Shown here one piece after another: positions 61,204 through 64,000 of a DNA stretch of 64,000 nucleotides. The number at the start of each line of letters is the position of its first letter. Position 1 is the stretch's first letter. Below the pieces are notes generated by a model that had not been told where the DNA came from, made no database searches, and was given only the letters and a program-made list of their open reading frames with translations. The translations under genes and the position numbers were made by a program. Origin of the DNA: Mucor racemosus. Lineage: Eukaryota > Mucoromycota > Mucoromycetes > Mucorales > Mucoraceae. Location of the stretch: positions 3,286,001 to 3,350,000 of the forward strand of contig JAPEHQ010000003.1 in assembly GCA_027405735.1 (NCBI GenBank), given 5' to 3'.

Positions 61204-62021
61204 GGTGGTGGTGGTGAAGTAGTAATAGCAGCAGCAGTATCTGTTTGTTGTTCACTGCCTTCTTCTACTTGCTCTTGCTTAATTTCAGGCTCTTCTTTTT
61301 TCGTCAAATGAGCTGATAAATCCTTATTCATACCAAAACTATTAATACGATCCTGATCAAATATTTTTTTAAGTTTGTCATCACAAAGAATAAATCTTCT
61401 GTCAGCAGGATCTTGAAGATCATTGCCTTTGATATATTTCCATAATTTTTGAACGAGTTCAGGTCTTGAGAGCTATTAGAAATTGTTAGGTTTGATTATG
61501 ATTGATGCATGGCAAATGAATGTACCTCTTTTTCTCCACCCATAAGTTCAGATAATGCTGGACTTAAGATTAATGGCTTATTTAATCCTGTCTTTCTCTT
61601 TGGTTTAGGTGGTGCATTAGGATCAATGATCTTGGGTATCTTCTTCTTTTTAGCCTTGGTCTTTTTCTTTTGAACACCACTTCCAGCTTGCTGTTGTAAT
61701 AAATGATCTTCCATTAAATCGATATTATTACTTGTAGCTTTACGTTTTTTATTCATTTGTAAATTATGAGGCTGTTGTAATTGCTGTAAATGTTGTTGTT
61801 GTTGTTGATGATGCTGAGCATATAACATTTTATTCAAATTACCATCATTTTGATGTTGAAGCGATACATTATAATGTGCCATTGGACTGTAATTTGATAG
61901 ATAAGAAGGCTGTGAATTTGTACTACTTGTAGTACTTCCGTTACTATTGTATCTTTGAAGTAAGATTTGACTATTATTATGATTATGATTATTATGAAGA
62001 TGATGATGATGTTGTTGTTGC

Positions 62022-62064
<43 letters not shown>

Positions 62065-62917
62065 GCTGATGATGAGGATGTTGCTGTTGCTGTTGCTGTT
62101 GCTGCTGTTGATAAATAGACATATAATGCTGCTGATGATGATGTTGTTGTTGTTGATGATGATGTTGTTGTTGTTGTTGTTGTTGTTGCTGCTGCTGCTG
62201 TTGTTGTTGTTGCTGTTGTAGTTGTTGTTGCTGCTGCTGCTGCTGTTGTTGTTGCATTTGTTGTATTTGCTGCTGTTGAGGACTCAATTGATAAAATTGG
62301 TTAGGTGAATATAAACCTTGTTGATGTTCATGCTGATGAACGGGAATCGAATGCTGTTGCTGTTGCTGATGATGATGAGTAGGCATTTGTTGATTTAATT
62401 GATGCTGTTGTTGCTGATAAAGTCTTGAATCAAATCCAAAATCTAGTCCATCAAGAAAGGAAGCAGTTTGGGTATCAGTTGCATTATTTGTGTTGGTATG
62501 TGGAGGCATAGAAAACATGATTCTGTTGTCTTGATCTGAAATTGTCATTTTATTACTTTGATAATCAGTGTTTGGTACTGTTGTTGCTGTATTATGAAAG
62601 GTATGCAAATCTGCATTAAAAAATTAGATACAAGCAAACACAAGGAATTATTTTTATCTTGTTCTTTTCCAAAATCATTTTAATATAAAAAAAAAATATA
62701 CCAAAGGTTATATATATATATATATATATATATCACTTTAATTTAAACATTTTCATATAAATATACACTAATATATTCATATAATTCATGTATATTTTAT
62801 TACTCTTCCCCTCTATTCCTCTCTTCCCCCCCCCCTCGCCCCTTTTTTTTAAATAAAAAAAATTAAAAAAAAAATGATTTTTATATACTTGCCTTGTAAG
62901 ACAGGATTTCTATCCAT
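60975..62917 (-). CDS. Glutamine-rich SWIB-domain protein (Uaf30/Spp27-like)
   Basis: Three exons, 62917-62893, 62610-61526 and 61472-60975 (1608 nt, 535 aa). SWIB domains occur in the rDNA upstream-activating factor subunit Uaf30/Spp27 and in chromatin remodellers. The SWIB domain spans about residues 343-420 and includes GLNKPLILSPALSELMGG, then LSRPELVQKLWKYIK, then LQDPADRRFILCDDKLKKIF, assembled across intron 2. A basic stretch KKKTKAKKKK precedes it. The N-terminal half is dominated by several polyglutamine/His runs; the C-terminus is acidic and Thr-rich. Intron 1 (282 nt) appears to use a GC donor (GCAAGT), giving the start MDRNPVLQ; this exon is only 25 nt and less certain. If it is wrong, the start is further upstream or at an internal ATG. 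Confidence 0.82.
62005..62260 (-). repeat. Polyglutamine/polyhistidine triplet-repeat region of the SWIB protein
   Basis: On the minus strand, runs of CAA/CAG interrupted by CAT/CAC encode several glutamine blocks separated by histidines. Repeat content is mixed, unlike the nearly pure CAA run in STE12. Confidence 0.9.
62708..62733. repeat. (TA)n microsatellite
   Basis: TA repeat in intron 1 of the SWIB gene. Confidence 0.9.
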
Positions 62918-63342
62918 TTTTGATTTTGAAGAATTTTTTTATGCTTTTTTTTATAGTAAATGAATAAAAAAAAAATTGTTTCCAAAGAAAGGCAGTAACA
63001 AGATAGAATTTCTTATTTTTTTTTAATTAAAAAAGAAGGTTAAAAAAAAAGAGAAAGAAATAAAAAGAGAATGAAGAAAGGATAAAAAGACAAAAGTAAA
63101 AAAAAAAAAAAAAAAAGATGGGGTGTAGTAGTAGTGGGTTATTGAGAAAAGGGAAAAAGGGAAAGGGACCTTTCTACAGTAAAATTTACTAAACGTGACT
63201 AGTCCATCCCATCCGATCAAGGGCCACTTTTACCAAGCTTATCGTTGACATACCTTTTGAGAAGGCATTGCAATGGCATTTTTGTACCTGATATATTAAT
63301 ACATTGTTTGATCTAAATGTCATTTTATTCTGTTATTTGCAG
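62918..63342. other. Intergenic region upstream of the SWIB gene
   Basis: About 425 bases with purine-rich runs (AAAAAGA, GGGAAAAAGGGAAAGGG). Likely SWIB promoter on its left. An AG acceptor-like TATTTGCAG ends at 63342. Confidence 0.4.
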
Positions 63343-63732
63343 CCAAATTCAAGGATAACAACCTTGTTTGATTTGCATAAAACATCAACAAAAGTCTACG
63401 TCACTTTGAATGTGTTATACAAAGAAGAAAGATTAGGGGCCATGTTGGAATTCAATCCAACAGCGAAAACGCAAATAATAATAATGATAAATCATGGCAA
63501 AATCAATCAATGTGACTCTATCCAATGTCTTTTTCTGTTGTGTATTGATGTAAAAAGGGAATTGAATCAAAAGAACGGTCATCAACTTTTATTGATTTAT
63601 GATTGCCCTGAAAAGACGAGATTTTTTTACAAATTTATAAACCATCTCATGACTAAAAGGCTAGTTCCAAATCAGGTTGAGGCATTATTGTTTCGAATTA
63701 TTGTTCAAATTCAAGACATGTCCTTTTTCTAA
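63343..63732 (+). CDS. Unrecognised ORF, possibly the last exon of a gene
   Basis: Frame open over 63343-63732 (130 codons to the stop), preceded by a pyrimidine-rich acceptor-like TTCTGTTATTTGCAG. It may be a 3' exon whose 5' exon I could not identify; the first in-frame ATG is at 63442 (MLEFNP...). The protein has alternating strands and a final helix (CPEKTRFFYKFINHLM). This gives it a PH-like look, but I recognise no family. The gene may be real, or the frame may be chance. Confidence 0.35.
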   Translation, partial: PNSRITTLFDLHKTSTKVYVTLNVLYKEERLGAMLEFNPTAKTQIIIMINHGKINQCDSIQCLFLLCIDVKRELNQKNGHQLLLIYDCPEKTRFFYKFINHLMTKRLVPNQVEALLFRIIVQIQDMSFF

Positions 63733-64000
63733 TGATCTGCTCGTTGCTGTTGCTTTTGTTGTTGCTTTGTCATGCAATGATGCATAAATCCATGTTGTAT
63801 AGTTTGACAAAATTATAAATGCTACATGTCCCCCAGAATAATCTTTAAAAATCAATTAGCTTGATCTTTTTTGACATCTCAAATAATACTGTATATAATA
63901 CATATGTATATATATAGGGAAGTATCAGAGCAGCACAAATTTTGCATCAACACACCTTACAATAGGTATAAAGTAGCAATGTGGATGTAAATCAATCCGT
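63733..64000. other. AT-rich end of window
   Basis: 268 bases after the unrecognised ORF. A TATATATATA stretch is at about 63907-63917. No feature recognised. Confidence 0.4.

Noticed and set aside
61967..62221. Poly-leucine frame on the plus strand
   Set aside because: Antisense reading of the SWIB glutamine repeat.

Overview
The window looks like nuclear DNA of a filamentous early-diverging fungus, most likely Mucoromycota (Mucorales-like). It is very AT-rich. Genes are compact, with many 50-70 nt introns that have GT..AG borders and CTAAT-like branch sites. Fungal markers include a chitin synthase fused to a myosin motor, an STE12-type factor that combines a Ste12 domain with C2H2 zinc fingers, an Avt3/4-like vacuolar amino acid transporter, Bud23, and a SWIB protein. 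I rebuilt exon structures by hand from splice sites and family similarity. All 15 conserved protein-coding models give coding lengths divisible by three. The species cannot be named from sequence alone.

Layout. 1-11.4 kb is a gene-free nest of decayed mobile DNA. It contains a repeat unit (family A) in inverted orientations, each copy carrying a pseudogene fragment of the dynein intermediate chain, a solo-LTR-like insertion with target-site duplication, and the 3' half of a hAT transposon. 11.7-23.0 kb is gene-dense: a BCAS2/SPF27 splicing factor (+), an SLC49-like transporter (-), a homeobox factor (-), a membrane-anchored GDSL esterase (-), an MFSD1-like transporter (+), an Avt-like transporter (+) and a five-exon LSM5 too short for ORF finding (+). 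23.0-27.4 kb is non-genic, with one family C repeat and a 34-bp perfect palindrome. 27.4-42.6 kb holds a full-length ABCB exporter, a type II membrane metallophosphatase, a divergent pair (mitochondrial uS13 and the BUD23 rRNA methyltransferase) and the myosin-motor chitin synthase. 42.6-55.2 kb is a second repeat block with families A, B and C and a tRNA-like relic. 55.2-64 kb holds a mitochondrial PPR protein, the STE12-like factor with a very long polyglutamine tract, a small secreted fasciclin-domain protein, a Q-rich SWIB protein and one unrecognised ORF.

Function. The genes are mostly housekeeping and do not form a dedicated cluster. Themes are RNA processing (BCAS2, LSM5), ribosome and mitochondrial translation (uS13m, BUD23, PPR protein), membrane transport (SLC49-like, MFSD1-like, Avt-like, ABCB), cell wall (chitin synthase, fasciclin) and transcription (homeobox, STE12, SWIB). 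The least ordinary signals are the dynein exon carried in multiple repeat copies, the family C repeat that is open on both strands in three copies, and the tRNA-like relic. I found no sign of a clearly novel defence or biosynthetic system.
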